Made by a program: the position numbers and the translations under genes. Below, piece after piece: positions 51,911 to 59,643 of a stretch of 64,000 nucleotides of DNA. The notes under the pieces are model-generated. The model did not search any database and was not told where the DNA came from. It saw only the letters and a list, made by a program, of their open reading frames with translations. Source of the stretch: CBDDEH01 sp965226865. Lineage in GTDB: Bacteria; Chloroflexota; Dehalococcoidia; Lucifugimonadales; JAGWBF01. The DNA is taken from positions 496,001-560,000 of the forward strand of contig CBDDEH010000004.1 in the NCBI GenBank assembly GCA_965226865.1, written 5' to 3'. Numbering within the stretch: the stretch's first letter is position 1; each line of letters starts with the position of its first letter.

Positions 51911-52408
51911 TCATCTGCCGTGGCAGCTCTTGAATTTGCGTCCGCTGCCACAGGGGCAGCTCTGGTTCCTGCCTGGTCTCTTTCCGTCAGGGTGCACGGG
52001 AATTCCTGGGCCGAGGTTCGCTTCTACCCACCGGTCGATTTCAGGATCTCTCTGCCATGGGTCTCTAATGTACCCGAAGATGTCGAATCGAACAGGGCTC
52101 CCGGCGAACGATGCAAGTATCATCCACTCGTCTGCTTGACTCCTATACTTGTGTGCGAGGCTTATTCCTTCGAGCTTCTTTTGCATTGACTGGAACTGGG
52201 TCTCGTGTGTTGGAGTAGGGAAGCTGACGAAAGTGACCCCTTTTCTATGCCGCGGCAGTGGCACCCTGACGCTGTGCTCCTGGCCATCACGGAGTGTCTG
52301 TCTCTTCAGTTTCTCCACAGACCTTATGAGGTCGTCTGCTCCCTTCCCAGCTAGGTCGTACGAGAAGAACAATAGGTTTTCTGGGTAGTGTCTCAGTTCA
52401 AAATTCAT
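51911..52408 (-). CDS. SEC-C motif protein
   Basis: A 165-residue protein ending RNQSCPCGSGRKFKSCHGR, the SEC-C zinc motif (CPCGSGxxxKxCxG) found at the end of SecA and in many small proteins. The N-terminal 140 residues (LRHYPENLLFFSYDLAGKGA, KKLEGISLAHKYRSQADEWM) resemble no family I recognise. ATG 52408 is chosen because upstream residues look random and overlap the divergent gene. Role unknown. Confidence 0.7.
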   Translation of the reverse strand: MNFELRHYPENLLFFSYDLAGKGADDLIRSVEKLKRQTLRDGQEHSVRVPLPRHRKGVTFVSFPTPTHETQFQSMQKKLEGISLAHKYRSQADEWMILASFAGSPVRFDIFGYIRDPWQRDPEIDRWVEANLGPGIPVHPDGKRPGRNQSCPCGSGRKFKSCHGR

Positions 52409-52430
52409 TGGGTTGCGCTGGGGGCCATTA

Positions 52431-53276
52431 GTGGACATCCAACTCATCCGTAATCGCCTCGTCGAGGAGCTGGCCAACCTGCCGGATGTGACGACTCCTG
52501 AGATTCAGAGTTACGCGCTGACCTCCGCCGTTCTGGTCAGAAGGATCACCGAGGCGTTGAACATCACCGACCTCCGCATTCAAGATGCGTGGCAACGGGA
52601 GACTTCTCACGACCTAGCGCGCGTGCTGAGCAAGATTGTTCACTACAGAGACTTCAGCAGGGCTCTCGTCCAGCAGCCGGAGGGCGAGCAATGCAGGGAC
52701 GACTACGTCTATCTGAGGAGTAGGCGGACTGAGCCTGCATGGGTAATCAATTTGGGGTCATACTTCGACCACGTTCGCCGCTTTGCCTGGGACGATGTGT
52801 TTGTGGTTCGCTACCTCTTGCGTCGAATCGATACGCTGCTGTCCCAGGTTGTCCATCAGTCCGAAAGGGATTTCGACCATCACTTGCTCGGCGAGGCGGT
52901 CGACCGCATGTACGATTCGTTTACTTTGCTGGGAAAGTTAGTCAGGTCCCACACTCTTGTGCTGCCGCTCCATCGGGTCATCAACGGCTACCTCGAAGCC
53001 CACGTTGGCAGATATGTACTCCCAGGCTCTGTTGTGGAACACGTGCCTTATGGACAGATGTTTGCCGGGTATGACGCTGAGAATGGAGCGACGTATGACC
53101 CCAAGTGGTACCGCTTCGTGGGACGAACAGAGAAGCACCGCATCGGCGGGTCTGAAGCCTACATAGTAGGCGTGCTCCGTTTTCCCACTGGCGCGCCAAA
53201 TGCCGAGATCGTCTACTTCAAAATGAGCGACCTCCTAACGATGTTCAAGGACCTGCGGCGAGGGATTGGGATGTAG
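52431..53276 (+). CDS. Unknown 281-residue protein
   Basis: Good coding sequence without a recognised domain. Starts near VDIQLIRNRLVEELANLPDV (GTG 52431; an upstream ATG-type start at 52413 is possible), has ISKIVHYRDFSRAL-like helical parts and ends in a beta-rich YRFVGRTEKHRIGGSEAYIV and EIVYFKMSDLLTMFKDLRRG. It diverges from the SEC-C gene with only about 20 bases between starts, so both promoters would overlap the opposite gene. Confidence 0.5.
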   Translation: MDIQLIRNRLVEELANLPDVTTPEIQSYALTSAVLVRRITEALNITDLRIQDAWQRETSHDLARVLSKIVHYRDFSRALVQQPEGEQCRDDYVYLRSRRTEPAWVINLGSYFDHVRRFAWDDVFVVRYLLRRIDTLLSQVVHQSERDFDHHLLGEAVDRMYDSFTLLGKLVRSHTLVLPLHRVINGYLEAHVGRYVLPGSVVEHVPYGQMFAGYDAENGATYDPKWYRFVGRTEKHRIGGSEAYIVGVLRFPTGAPNAEIVYFKMSDLLTMFKDLRRGIGM

Positions 53277-53542
53277 TCAGCGACAATGCGTAGTCCCGAG
53301 TGAATTCACACTGAGCCATTATCGGACAATGCCTGTTGAATGATCTTGAAGTTGTGGGAGAGACCGACGACCGCAAGCCGTTCTGGAACACTCTGGTCAC
53401 GACCCGCGAGAATGCCCTCGGAAACGGCGGAACCATATAGCTCGTAGCTTTCACTACAGTGGCAAGCAACAGGCCTTCGAGTTTCGTCTGACGGAGGTGT
53501 CGCACACCCGAATCAACACCACGAATCACGCTGAGGTGCACA

Positions 53543-55243
53543 ATGGTTGATGTGAGCAGCAGGCAGATCGAATCTGCGCGCCAGATGCTATTTGCAGATG
53601 CCCTGGTGCTCAAGACGCTCTGCAATAGGCAGGCCCTAGACAACCTAGAAGAGATCCGAAGCTCCCTCGGGCCAGATCATGGCTCTGGAAGCGACCTATT
53701 CTCGCTGATGCACGGTTACAAGTTGGTGGTCGCTACCTCACTGTACGGCCTGCTCGATTGTATCGTGAGGCATCCAGAGCTCTTGGGCCTTGAGCAAGAT
53801 GTCAGGTTTCAACAATCGTGGGCGTTCAGCCACAAGAGGCAAGTCATAGCTTCAGGCTCGGCATTCACACAGCCGCAGTCCCATTTTGCAATGGTCATAA
53901 CGTCGATGCACGACATGATGACGCAGCTACGGATCGCCGCAAATTGGGACTCGACGAAAAATGCTATTGGCGAGGCGGAACCTATCAGTAACGCCCTCTG
54001 GCAATCAGCCACTGCGTGTACGCCAGTCCCCTTTAGGAATGGCGATCCTCCAGACACTAACGAGTCCCTGCGCAGGGGAGCTATCGAACGCTTGGATGAC
54101 TACCTGCAAGACGACAGATTCGGTCTAACCTACGAATTCCTGTGGATGAATTGGAAGGAACCGAACGCTTCTAATTCTTGGATAGCCGATGAAGACCCAT
54201 TCTCTGGGATCGAGACGCACCTAGACTCGCTGCCACTGCTCTTCCCCATAAAGTCATCAGGGCCTAGATGGTTCACAGGTATAACTGCGGGGATGTCTGT
54301 TTCCATCAGTCGACTAGTAAAGGGGAATAATAATCGCTCCAGCGCTACCGAGCTATTCAATGAGCTTCTGGCGTCACAGGGAAAGCTGAAAGAGCTGCTG
54401 TCGGACGAAATGGGCGGCGTCTTCCACAGCCAAGAGTTCGGCTTAAAGGGACTCCCTGCGGCTAACGCCCAGGAGTTACTTGCCTCCAGCTCTTCAATAC
54501 CCTGCATACCTCCTGATGAGAGGCTTCAGGCATTGGTAGGGAACGAACCTGGCGCAATTGTTTCGATCGATCCAATAGGGGCGATGGACTTCCCAGTCTT
54601 TATTGAAGGGATGACTTCGAATATCCACCCGGACGATCTCATCGAGGTACTGCACGTTCAGCACATCAACCCTGGGGGCCATGGTCTGACCTGGTTCTCT
54701 CTAGCCGTTCGAGCAGCAAGGTTTGGGTACTTCACCAACTTTTCCAAGTGGTGGATATTCTATAAGGCCTATGCGGTTGGCCCAATGGTCGACAGTGAAG
54801 CTGTCCTGGCCGAGAGGAAGATCAAAGAAACGCTAGACAGATTCGTGGAACGCATTAATCTAATCCCGCTCGAAGGCATAGACCCGGACGCCCTGCTCAG
54901 TCTGTTTGAACCACCTGTGTGGAGATACGTACTGGAACAGACCAAGAGGGTGAACGACGTGAACTCGGATTTGAAGGGGATTTTGCCCGAGCTTCTCGGG
55001 ACAGCATTGGTGGCCCATTGGGATTGCCCGCACATAAGGGTCAGTTTCGAGCCCCGGCTCCTACGGGACATGGGTACTGAAGGGGAACTTGATGTCGTGG
55101 CGATTCAGCCTGCATCAGAGGGCGCTACCTGCATCGTTCTGGAAGCGAAAGGCAAGTCAACGACGGACGCCGATCTGATCGAGGAACTGAAGAAATTCTC
55201 GTCCAAACTCAATGTGCTAAAACAAGCCTTGATTCCCTCGTAA
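53543..55243 (+). CDS. Large unknown protein with PD-(D/E)XK-like C-terminus
   Basis: A 566-residue protein with a long mixed N-terminal and central part that I cannot assign. The last 80 residues, GTALVAHWDCPHIRVSFEPR then GELDVVAIQPASEGATCIVL and EAKGKSTTDADLIEELKKF, match the E...ELD...EAK pattern of PD-(D/E)XK nucleases such as restriction and Card1-type domains. The end (KQALIPS) may be cut short: the next frame continues as LDSLVKTRFEE. Candidate restriction or defence nuclease in a mobile region. Confidence 0.5.
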   Translation: MVDVSSRQIESARQMLFADALVLKTLCNRQALDNLEEIRSSLGPDHGSGSDLFSLMHGYKLVVATSLYGLLDCIVRHPELLGLEQDVRFQQSWAFSHKRQVIASGSAFTQPQSHFAMVITSMHDMMTQLRIAANWDSTKNAIGEAEPISNALWQSATACTPVPFRNGDPPDTNESLRRGAIERLDDYLQDDRFGLTYEFLWMNWKEPNASNSWIADEDPFSGIETHLDSLPLLFPIKSSGPRWFTGITAGMSVSISRLVKGNNNRSSATELFNELLASQGKLKELLSDEMGGVFHSQEFGLKGLPAANAQELLASSSSIPCIPPDERLQALVGNEPGAIVSIDPIGAMDFPVFIEGMTSNIHPDDLIEVLHVQHINPGGHGLTWFSLAVRAARFGYFTNFSKWWIFYKAYAVGPMVDSEAVLAERKIKETLDRFVERINLIPLEGIDPDALLSLFEPPVWRYVLEQTKRVNDVNSDLKGILPELLGTALVAHWDCPHIRVSFEPRLLRDMGTEGELDVVAIQPASEGATCIVLEAKGKSTTDADLIEELKKFSSKLNVLKQALIPS

Positions 55244-55396
55244 AAACCCGTTTTGAGGAAGTTCCAGCGATTTAGCACATCTGCGCGCTACCGTATGTTG
55301 GGGTAGTGTACGGAGCAGAGACTGTATATTGTACCCAGGTGTGGGTACGTTTGTTCTAATTCGACCTACACAGACTTTTTACGAGAGAATCAAGCC

Positions 55397-55663
55397 TTGC
55401 CTGAACTCGCCAGGGAGTTATCCTTCGATGGTCGCCTGAAAGACCTCCGTGGCATATTTGTTTCTATGGCGAGACTGAGAGGCTTCGAACACGGAGAGGC
55501 GAGCGTAACGCTCTGGGATTATGACAGATTCAGAGAGGAGCTAGATAAGGCCAAGGTCCCAGAGCGCCTGACAAGGCAGCTCGAACCAATGAGAATTGCT
55601 TTCCGAGTGCCAGAAACGACGCCATCTTGGGCGGCATGGATTGAAAGCGGCGAGGAAACGTGA
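55397..55663 (+). CDS. Small unknown protein
   Basis: Eighty-eight codons from TTG 55397: MPELARELSFDGRLKDLRGI then SVTLWDYDRFREELDKAKVP and FRVPETTPSWAAWIE. Coherent codon use, no recognised domain. The frame is open upstream, so it could be the tail of a truncated larger protein. It overlaps the next gene by four bases (GTGA), indicating an operon of three small genes. Confidence 0.4.
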   Translation: MPELARELSFDGRLKDLRGIFVSMARLRGFEHGEASVTLWDYDRFREELDKAKVPERLTRQLEPMRIAFRVPETTPSWAAWIESGEET

Positions 55664-55947
55664 GGTTCAATGCTGGAGTGCCCGGTGTGGCTGGAGTTCC
55701 CACCATACAAAGCTCTCACTTCGACCAACTGCTCCAGATCAACGACTTCATCGTACACGCCCTGCACAAGCAGGGGGAGGAACCCTCCCCAAGGATGAAG
55801 GAGTTGAGCCTACACCTGGCCTTCGGGATCCTCGACGACGCCCTCAACCGAAGAGTGTCACGGCGAGATCCTCAGGGCGTGAGTTGGCTATTCCAGCGAG
55901 AGCCGCTCCAACGGGGCAACCGCCGCGAGACAGGAGGCGTGAGTTGA
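55660..55947 (+). CDS. Small unknown protein
   Basis: Ninety-five residues from GTG 55660, overlapping the previous stop. SSHFDQLLQINDFIVHALHK and MKELSLHLAFGILDDALNRR suggest two helices; the C-terminal 30 residues are Arg-rich and of low quality. It ends inside the start of the next gene. No family recognised. Confidence 0.4.
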   Translation: MRFNAGVPGVAGVPTIQSSHFDQLLQINDFIVHALHKQGEEPSPRMKELSLHLAFGILDDALNRRVSRRDPQGVSWLFQREPLQRGNRRETGGVS

Positions 55948-56342
55948 CGAACCTAGAATTGGCCAAACTGCTGAGCAGGACGGTTGCGAACGCTCCCAAT
56001 GGCGAGAAGACCAACGCCTATGTGATGTTCGGAATCAAGTATGCGGGCGATCTGGGAAGCAGAACGAACGCGGTGGCTGATCTTGCGCGACGCAACTGGC
56101 CGGAGGCTGGGTTGAAGCTGTCTTCTTCAATGCAAGTCGACGTCGGCTACGGAGTGCGACTGGCGCGTTACGTGGCAATCACCAACCCCCCCGCCGTGGT
56201 TGGCCTAACGACCCCAATACTGGCAGTAATCTCCACGGTGAACGTGAAAAAGGCCGGGCGGGATGAACCGTCCGGCCCTCGCCGCGCCCGCCGGTTGCCC
56301 GTTGGCGGCCTCTCCCAGGCTTCGCCGGTAGGTCCCATGTAG
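55944..56342 (+). CDS. HTH-like mobile-element protein
   Basis: TTG 55944 follows GGAGG and overlaps the previous stop. LTNLELAKLLSRTVANAPNG, MFGIKYAGDLGSRTNAVADL then ARRNWPEAGLKLSSSMQVDV and YGVRLARYVAI resemble the N-terminal HTH-like domain seen in phage or restriction-associated proteins. From residue 75 on, the frame overlaps the convergent minus-strand gene and looks random, so the protein is probably truncated there. Confidence 0.4.
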   Translation: MTNLELAKLLSRTVANAPNGEKTNAYVMFGIKYAGDLGSRTNAVADLARRNWPEAGLKLSSSMQVDVGYGVRLARYVAITNPPAVVGLTTPILAVISTVNVKKAGRDEPSGPRRARRLPVGGLSQASPVGPM

Positions 56343-56455
56343 CACCTGCCGCCGCACCACCCCTCCCGGCCCGAATTGCGACGGAACTGCCGGTAGTAGA
56401 CCCGACCGCAGCCCCGGCATACCTTCTCCATGTGTCCCTGCCTGTATCTGGTCAT
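56168..56455 (-). CDS. Small zinc-ribbon-like protein
   Basis: ATG 56455 overlaps the stop of the upstream HTH gene (ATGA). MEKVCRGCGRVYYRQFRRNS and EGWCGGRCYMGPTGEAWERP contain two CxxC-like pairs (CRGC, CGGRC) for a zinc site. The C-terminal 30 residues overlap a convergent frame and may be non-conserved. Last gene of the minus-strand HTH array. Confidence 0.5.
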   Translation of the reverse strand: MTRYRQGHMEKVCRGCGRVYYRQFRRNSGREGWCGGRCYMGPTGEAWERPPTGNRRARRGPDGSSRPAFFTFTVEITASIGVVRPTTAGGLVIAT

Positions 56456-56736
56456 TGGCCCGCCCCCTGGAACGCGCTCGGCTCTTCCACTCCGCGCAGC
56501 AGGTGGTGGAGCAGCCCCATCCCCGCGGCCAACTCCAACAGGTTGACCAGGTGGCCGGGGCCGGGCTTGGCTCCCGCCTTCCATCGGCGCACGATGCGGG
56601 CGTTGACCTTCAGGCGGCGGGCCAGCTCCCGCCAGGACAGCCCTGCGGCCTGCCGGAAGCGGTCGAGGCGCTCAGGAAAGTCCTGGGGGAACTCTTCAGG
56701 CTCTACGTGGTAGACCCGCTCCTGCCGGCGACCCAT
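56452..56736 (-). CDS. HTH protein of the DFPERL family (array gene 4)
   Basis: Ninety-four residues from ATG 56736: EEFPQDFPERLDRFRQAAGL then SWRELARRLKVNARIVRRWK and PGPGHLVNLLELAAGMGLLH. A compact XRE-like five-helix domain. It shares the opening FPxDFxERL and the helix pattern with the two neighbouring genes upstream, so they are paralogues. Upstream gap four bases. Confidence 0.75.
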   Translation of the reverse strand: MGRRQERVYHVEPEEFPQDFPERLDRFRQAAGLSWRELARRLKVNARIVRRWKAGAKPGPGHLVNLLELAAGMGLLHHLLRGVEEPSAFQGAGQ

Positions 56737-56740
56737 TTCC

Positions 56741-57265
56741 CTACTCCCTTGCAGGCGGGAGCCGGAACCAGGGCGCGAGCAGCACGTCGCCGCCGCCGGG
56801 AACCTGACTGGCCCACAGCGCCATCGCCCACACCTCGTCGGTGGTGGGCATCGCACCGCTGCGCCACTCCCCAGCCCGCTCCTCCGGCAGACCGAACGCC
56901 CTTGCGAACTCCTCAAGGGAAATCCCCGACAGGTCCTCCAGCCGTCCCAGCCGCTCAGGAAAGTCCTCCGGCCAGGGCGGTTCGCGAGAGTCTTCAACTT
57001 CCGTCCCGTCGTCGCCGTACATGATCAGGTCGTAGCCGCCGGGAAGCTCGCGGGCCAGCTCGATGATGGCCCACAAGTAGGCCCCCGAAGGCGGCCCTCC
57101 CCTGCGCCACTTCAACAGGCCGCGCTCTGTCACGCCGAGACGCTCGGCGAACTCCCCCCACGACAGCCCGGACAAGTCCTTCAGGCCCTCCAGCCGCTCC
57201 CCGAAGTCCTCGGGAAAGGGCGGGGGCCGGTTGTTCAACGTCCGCTTCCGTTCTCTAGTGGTCAT
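56741..57265 (-). CDS. Tandem double-HTH protein of the DFPERL family
   Basis: A 174-residue protein with two copies of the same domain: FPEDFGERLEGLKDLSGLSW...FAERLGVTERGLLKW (residues about 17-75) and WPEDFPERLGRLEDLSGISL...FARAFGLPEERAGEW (about 98-150). Each copy is followed by a helix ending in PGG-D-L. Two DNA-binding heads in one chain could bind a repeated operator. It overlaps the upstream gene by 11 bases. Confidence 0.8.
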   Translation of the reverse strand: MTTRERKRTLNNRPPPFPEDFGERLEGLKDLSGLSWGEFAERLGVTERGLLKWRRGGPPSGAYLWAIIELARELPGGYDLIMYGDDGTEVEDSREPPWPEDFPERLGRLEDLSGISLEEFARAFGLPEERAGEWRSGAMPTTDEVWAMALWASQVPGGGDVLLAPWFRLPPARE

Positions 57266-57569
57266 GGTCCCTCCTCCTCGGTTTGAAGATCACGATTACG
57301 TCCTCGCCCAGCAGCTTCGCCAGACCCTCCGGCGACCGTATCGCCAGCCGCACCAGGGCCAGCATCGCTCCGCCGTTGGGACCGCCGCCCTTGATGCGCC
57401 AGCGCATCAGCTGGCGCGGGTCCACGCCCAGCGCCACCGCCATCTCCTCACAGTTGAGATCGAACAGCTCTCTCACCGCCTCCAGTCGTTCGGGGAAATC
57501 GTCGGGCATCAGGGCGACGCCGGGCGGAACGAGCAGGGGAGCGGACGAGGCGGAGCCGTCGCTACACAT
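57255..57569 (-). CDS. HTH protein of the DFPERL family (array gene 2)
   Basis: ATG 57569 (or ATG 57509 directly before the domain): MPDDFPERLEAVRELFDLNC then EEMAVALGVDPRQLMRWRIK and a last helix MLALVRLAIRSPEGLAKLL. Same domain as in the next two genes but with a more diverged recognition helix. Overlaps neighbours on both sides by a few bases. Confidence 0.7.
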   Translation of the reverse strand: MCSDGSASSAPLLVPPGVALMPDDFPERLEAVRELFDLNCEEMAVALGVDPRQLMRWRIKGGGPNGGAMLALVRLAIRSPEGLAKLLGEDVIVIFKPRRRDHDH

Positions 57570-57804
57570 AGACCTGCTCCAGGATGAACAGGTCCTCGAA
57601 GCGGGTGACGCCCAGGGCCTCCATGAGCCGCCTGCGCATGTCCGCCGAGGGGCAGCGAGTCCCAGACATGATCTGGGACAGGTAGCCGGACGAGGTGCCG
57701 ACCAGCCGCGCCAGCTCGTTTTGAGTCATGTTGAGCCGGTTCAGAAGCTCCCACACCTTGTGGGGGTCGAGCTTTACCCTGGAGGAGGGCTGCCTGCGCT
57801 TCAC
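57562..57804 (-). CDS. XRE-family HTH protein
   Basis: Eighty residues from GTG 57804: KLDPHKVWELLNRLNMTQNE then LARLVGTSSGYLSQIMSGTR and PSADMRRRLMEALGVTRFED, a canonical Cro/CI-type HTH with the Q..LA...G.S..Y.S.I pattern. The GTG overlaps the stop of the gene above (GTGA). It could be the repressor of the array. Confidence 0.85.
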   Translation of the reverse strand: MKRRQPSSRVKLDPHKVWELLNRLNMTQNELARLVGTSSGYLSQIMSGTRCPSADMRRRLMEALGVTRFEDLFILEQVYV

Positions 57805-57974
57805 GCCGCACCCTCCTTCTCGGCCGACTGCGACCCGTCCCCGGCTGCGCCGTTGGGGTACAGGTGGGGGTTGGCGAGGTAGTGGCGCGCGATGATGCGG
57901 GCCAGTATCCGCAGGCCCTCGATGCGCCTCCGCTCCTGCCTGTCCGTCAGCTTCCGCTTTCGCTTGCTACTCAC
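57801..57974 (-). CDS. Small 57-residue basic protein
   Basis: GTG 57974 to TGA 57801; product SSKRKRKLTDRQERRRIEGL then RILARIIARHYLANPHLYPN. First gene of the minus-strand array, coupled to the XRE gene by GTGA. It resembles the 50-residue product at 48368-48520. Strongly basic N-terminus could bind nucleic acid; function unknown. Confidence 0.55.
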   Translation of the reverse strand: MSSKRKRKLTDRQERRRIEGLRILARIIARHYLANPHLYPNGAAGDGSQSAEKEGAA

Positions 57975-58263
57975 GCGATTCCGTCTCTCTCATGGGGTTC
58001 GGAGCGCCGCGAGGGGGTGGCCCTCGCGGGCGTCGGTGATGTATACTCAGACCGAAATACGATAATTCGTTCTGTTGGCGTAAGTGTAGCAATATAGAGC
58101 GGACAGAGGCAATGGAGAAAAGGCGGCATCAGGGTCTATCAGAAGGATTCATTGACAATTGCTCGCTCTGATGTAACAATATGTTAGCAACAATGTAGCT
58201 GTAATGTAGCGGGTACGCCGTGCGCGACGCTGTGCGCAACTACGGATGCAAGAGGGAGACATC
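57975..58263. promoter_or_regulatory. Divergent control region between HTH array and XRE/ImmA pair
   Basis: About 290 AT-richer bases separate two oppositely transcribed regulator operons. A plus-strand TTGACA (58152-58157) precedes AACAAT (58175-58180) by 17 bases. Short elements of the type TGTAGC/TGTAAC/GTTAGC recur at 58086, 58172, 58193, 58205 and 58214, which may be operator half-sites. A minus-strand TATATT lies near 58090-58097. No gene is seen inside. Confidence 0.5.
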
Positions 58264-58695
58264 ATGGATGAGCCTGACGACTACCGGGACCCTGAGGACC
58301 GAGAGGCAATCGAGGGCGATGACGAGATAGGCCCGCTGCTCAGACGGCTGCGGGGAGACCTCAGCCTGCGGGACGTGACCCGGCGCACCGGCATCTCCAG
58401 CTCCTACCTCTCCCAGATCGAGCGGAGTGGCCGGAAGCCCGGCTCCAACATGATTAGCAAGCTGGCCGCCCTCTACAACGTGGATGAGCAGGAGCTGATG
58501 AAGCGGGCCGGGCGCGTGGACCAGCCCGACCCCTACGGCGACGAGGCGATGGAGATCGAGCGGGCCTACCAGTACGTGCTGGCCGATCCCGTCTTCCGCG
58601 TGGGAACCCGGCCCGACGGCCCCATCACCCTGAAGACCAAGCGGTTCATCGTCGAGATGTACGAGCGATTCGCCAACAAGAGGCTGCTGGAATGA
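58264..58695 (+). CDS. XRE-family regulator (ImmR-like)
   Basis: A 143-residue protein: GPLLRRLRGDLSLRDVTRRT then GISSSYLSQIERSGRKPGSN and MISKLAALYNVDEQELMKRA is a clear Cro/CI HTH; the C-terminal 60 residues are helical. ATG 58264 follows GAGGGAG. It overlaps the ImmA-like gene by ATGA. In ICE-type elements ImmR represses excision genes until ImmA cleaves it; the same logic is inferred here. Confidence 0.85.
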   Translation: MDEPDDYRDPEDREAIEGDDEIGPLLRRLRGDLSLRDVTRRTGISSSYLSQIERSGRKPGSNMISKLAALYNVDEQELMKRAGRVDQPDPYGDEAMEIERAYQYVLADPVFRVGTRPDGPITLKTKRFIVEMYERFANKRLLE

Positions 58696-59574
58696 ACAGG
58701 ACGAGAGAGGACTTCTGCCGAAGGCTGCTGGACGACTCCCCCCGCGAGGCCCTGGACCCGGAGCGCCTCGCCGCCCGCTTCGTGCGCTACTTCGACGTCC
58801 CCGCCCGCCCCACGATGGAGCAGATAAAGGCCCTGCTGAAACGAGCCGGGTTCGGGGAGGTGTCGGGCAGGAGGCACCTGGACGTGAAGGGCATCCACTA
58901 CAGCGCGCCGGGGGGCGGCTACGACATCCACTACCGCGAGGACATGTGGGCCGGGACCCAGGACTACTCGGTGGTCCACGAGACCTACGAGATCATCCAT
59001 GAGACCCTCTGGGACATGAACTCCGGCGACGCGCCGGACCGGATCGTGTGCACACAGGCCGACCGCTTCGCGGCGGCGGTGCTGATGCAGCCGAGGGCCT
59101 TCGAGCCGCTGGCCCTGGAGTATGGGCTGGACGTGCTGGCCTTGCAGCGGGCGTTCCGCTGCTCCTACGCCTCGGTGACCATCCGGCTGGCCGAGGTGCT
59201 GAGGCAGCCGCCCTTCATGGCCGTCCTGTACGCGCGGGAGGACAAGAGCGACCCCGCAGGCTGGACCGACCCGCTCGACCTGCGGGCGAAGGTGGTGCGC
59301 CGGACGCGGGGCTTCGGCACGCCGGCCACGTTCCCCATGCCCCCCCCCCCCCCCCGGCTCCCTGGCGGAGCAGGCCGCCCGCTACGGCACGGCGCGATAC
59401 GCCCAGGACGGCGGCTGCGCCGCCATAGCCAGGCCCGTGATCTGGACGGGCAAGCTGGCGAAGGTCGTGGTCATCGCCGTGCCCGAAAGCTACGCCTCCG
59501 TCCTCGGACCCCAGATGGTCGCCTCGGACATGCCCGGCCGCAGGCGCAGGCCGGTGGCGGCTGGCCCCTGGTAG
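58692..59574 (+). pseudogene. ImmA/IrrE-like metallopeptidase interrupted at a C16 tract
   Basis: The frame gives DYSVVHETYEIIHETLWDMN (zinc-binding HE...HE region, not an exact HExxH) and RFAAAVLMQPRAFEPLALEY, as in ImmA/IrrE peptidases. At 59340-59355 sixteen C follow ATG; read through, the frame turns into Arg-rich nonsense. With 15 C the frame continues GSLAEQAARYGTARYAQDGG and IARPVIWTGKLAKVVVIAVP to TAG 59572-59574, a 293-residue protein. So the gene is off at 16 C and on at 15; slipped-strand switching or a sequencing error are both possible. Confidence 0.8.
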
Positions 59575-59591
59575 GAGTTGCAGGCCAGTGT

Positions 59592-59630
59592 CCTGATGTA
59601 GTGTATAGTAAGACAATACACTACATCAGG
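59592..59630. promoter_or_regulatory. Perfect palindromic operator before the RHH gene
   Basis: CCTGATGTAGTGTAT (59592-59606) and ATACACTACATCAGG (59616-59630) are exact inverse copies around a nine-base centre AGTAAGACA. The AGGAGG ribosome site of the RHH gene starts inside the right arm (59628-59633). Position and symmetry fit an autoregulatory operator, or an RNA hairpin hiding the ribosome site. Confidence 0.75.
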
Positions 59631-59643
59631 AGGCAAAAAGAGA

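Noticed and set aside
53277..53542. Gene in the gap before the 566-residue protein
   Set aside because: Only a short frame (about 35 codons) with no start signal or recognisable motif.
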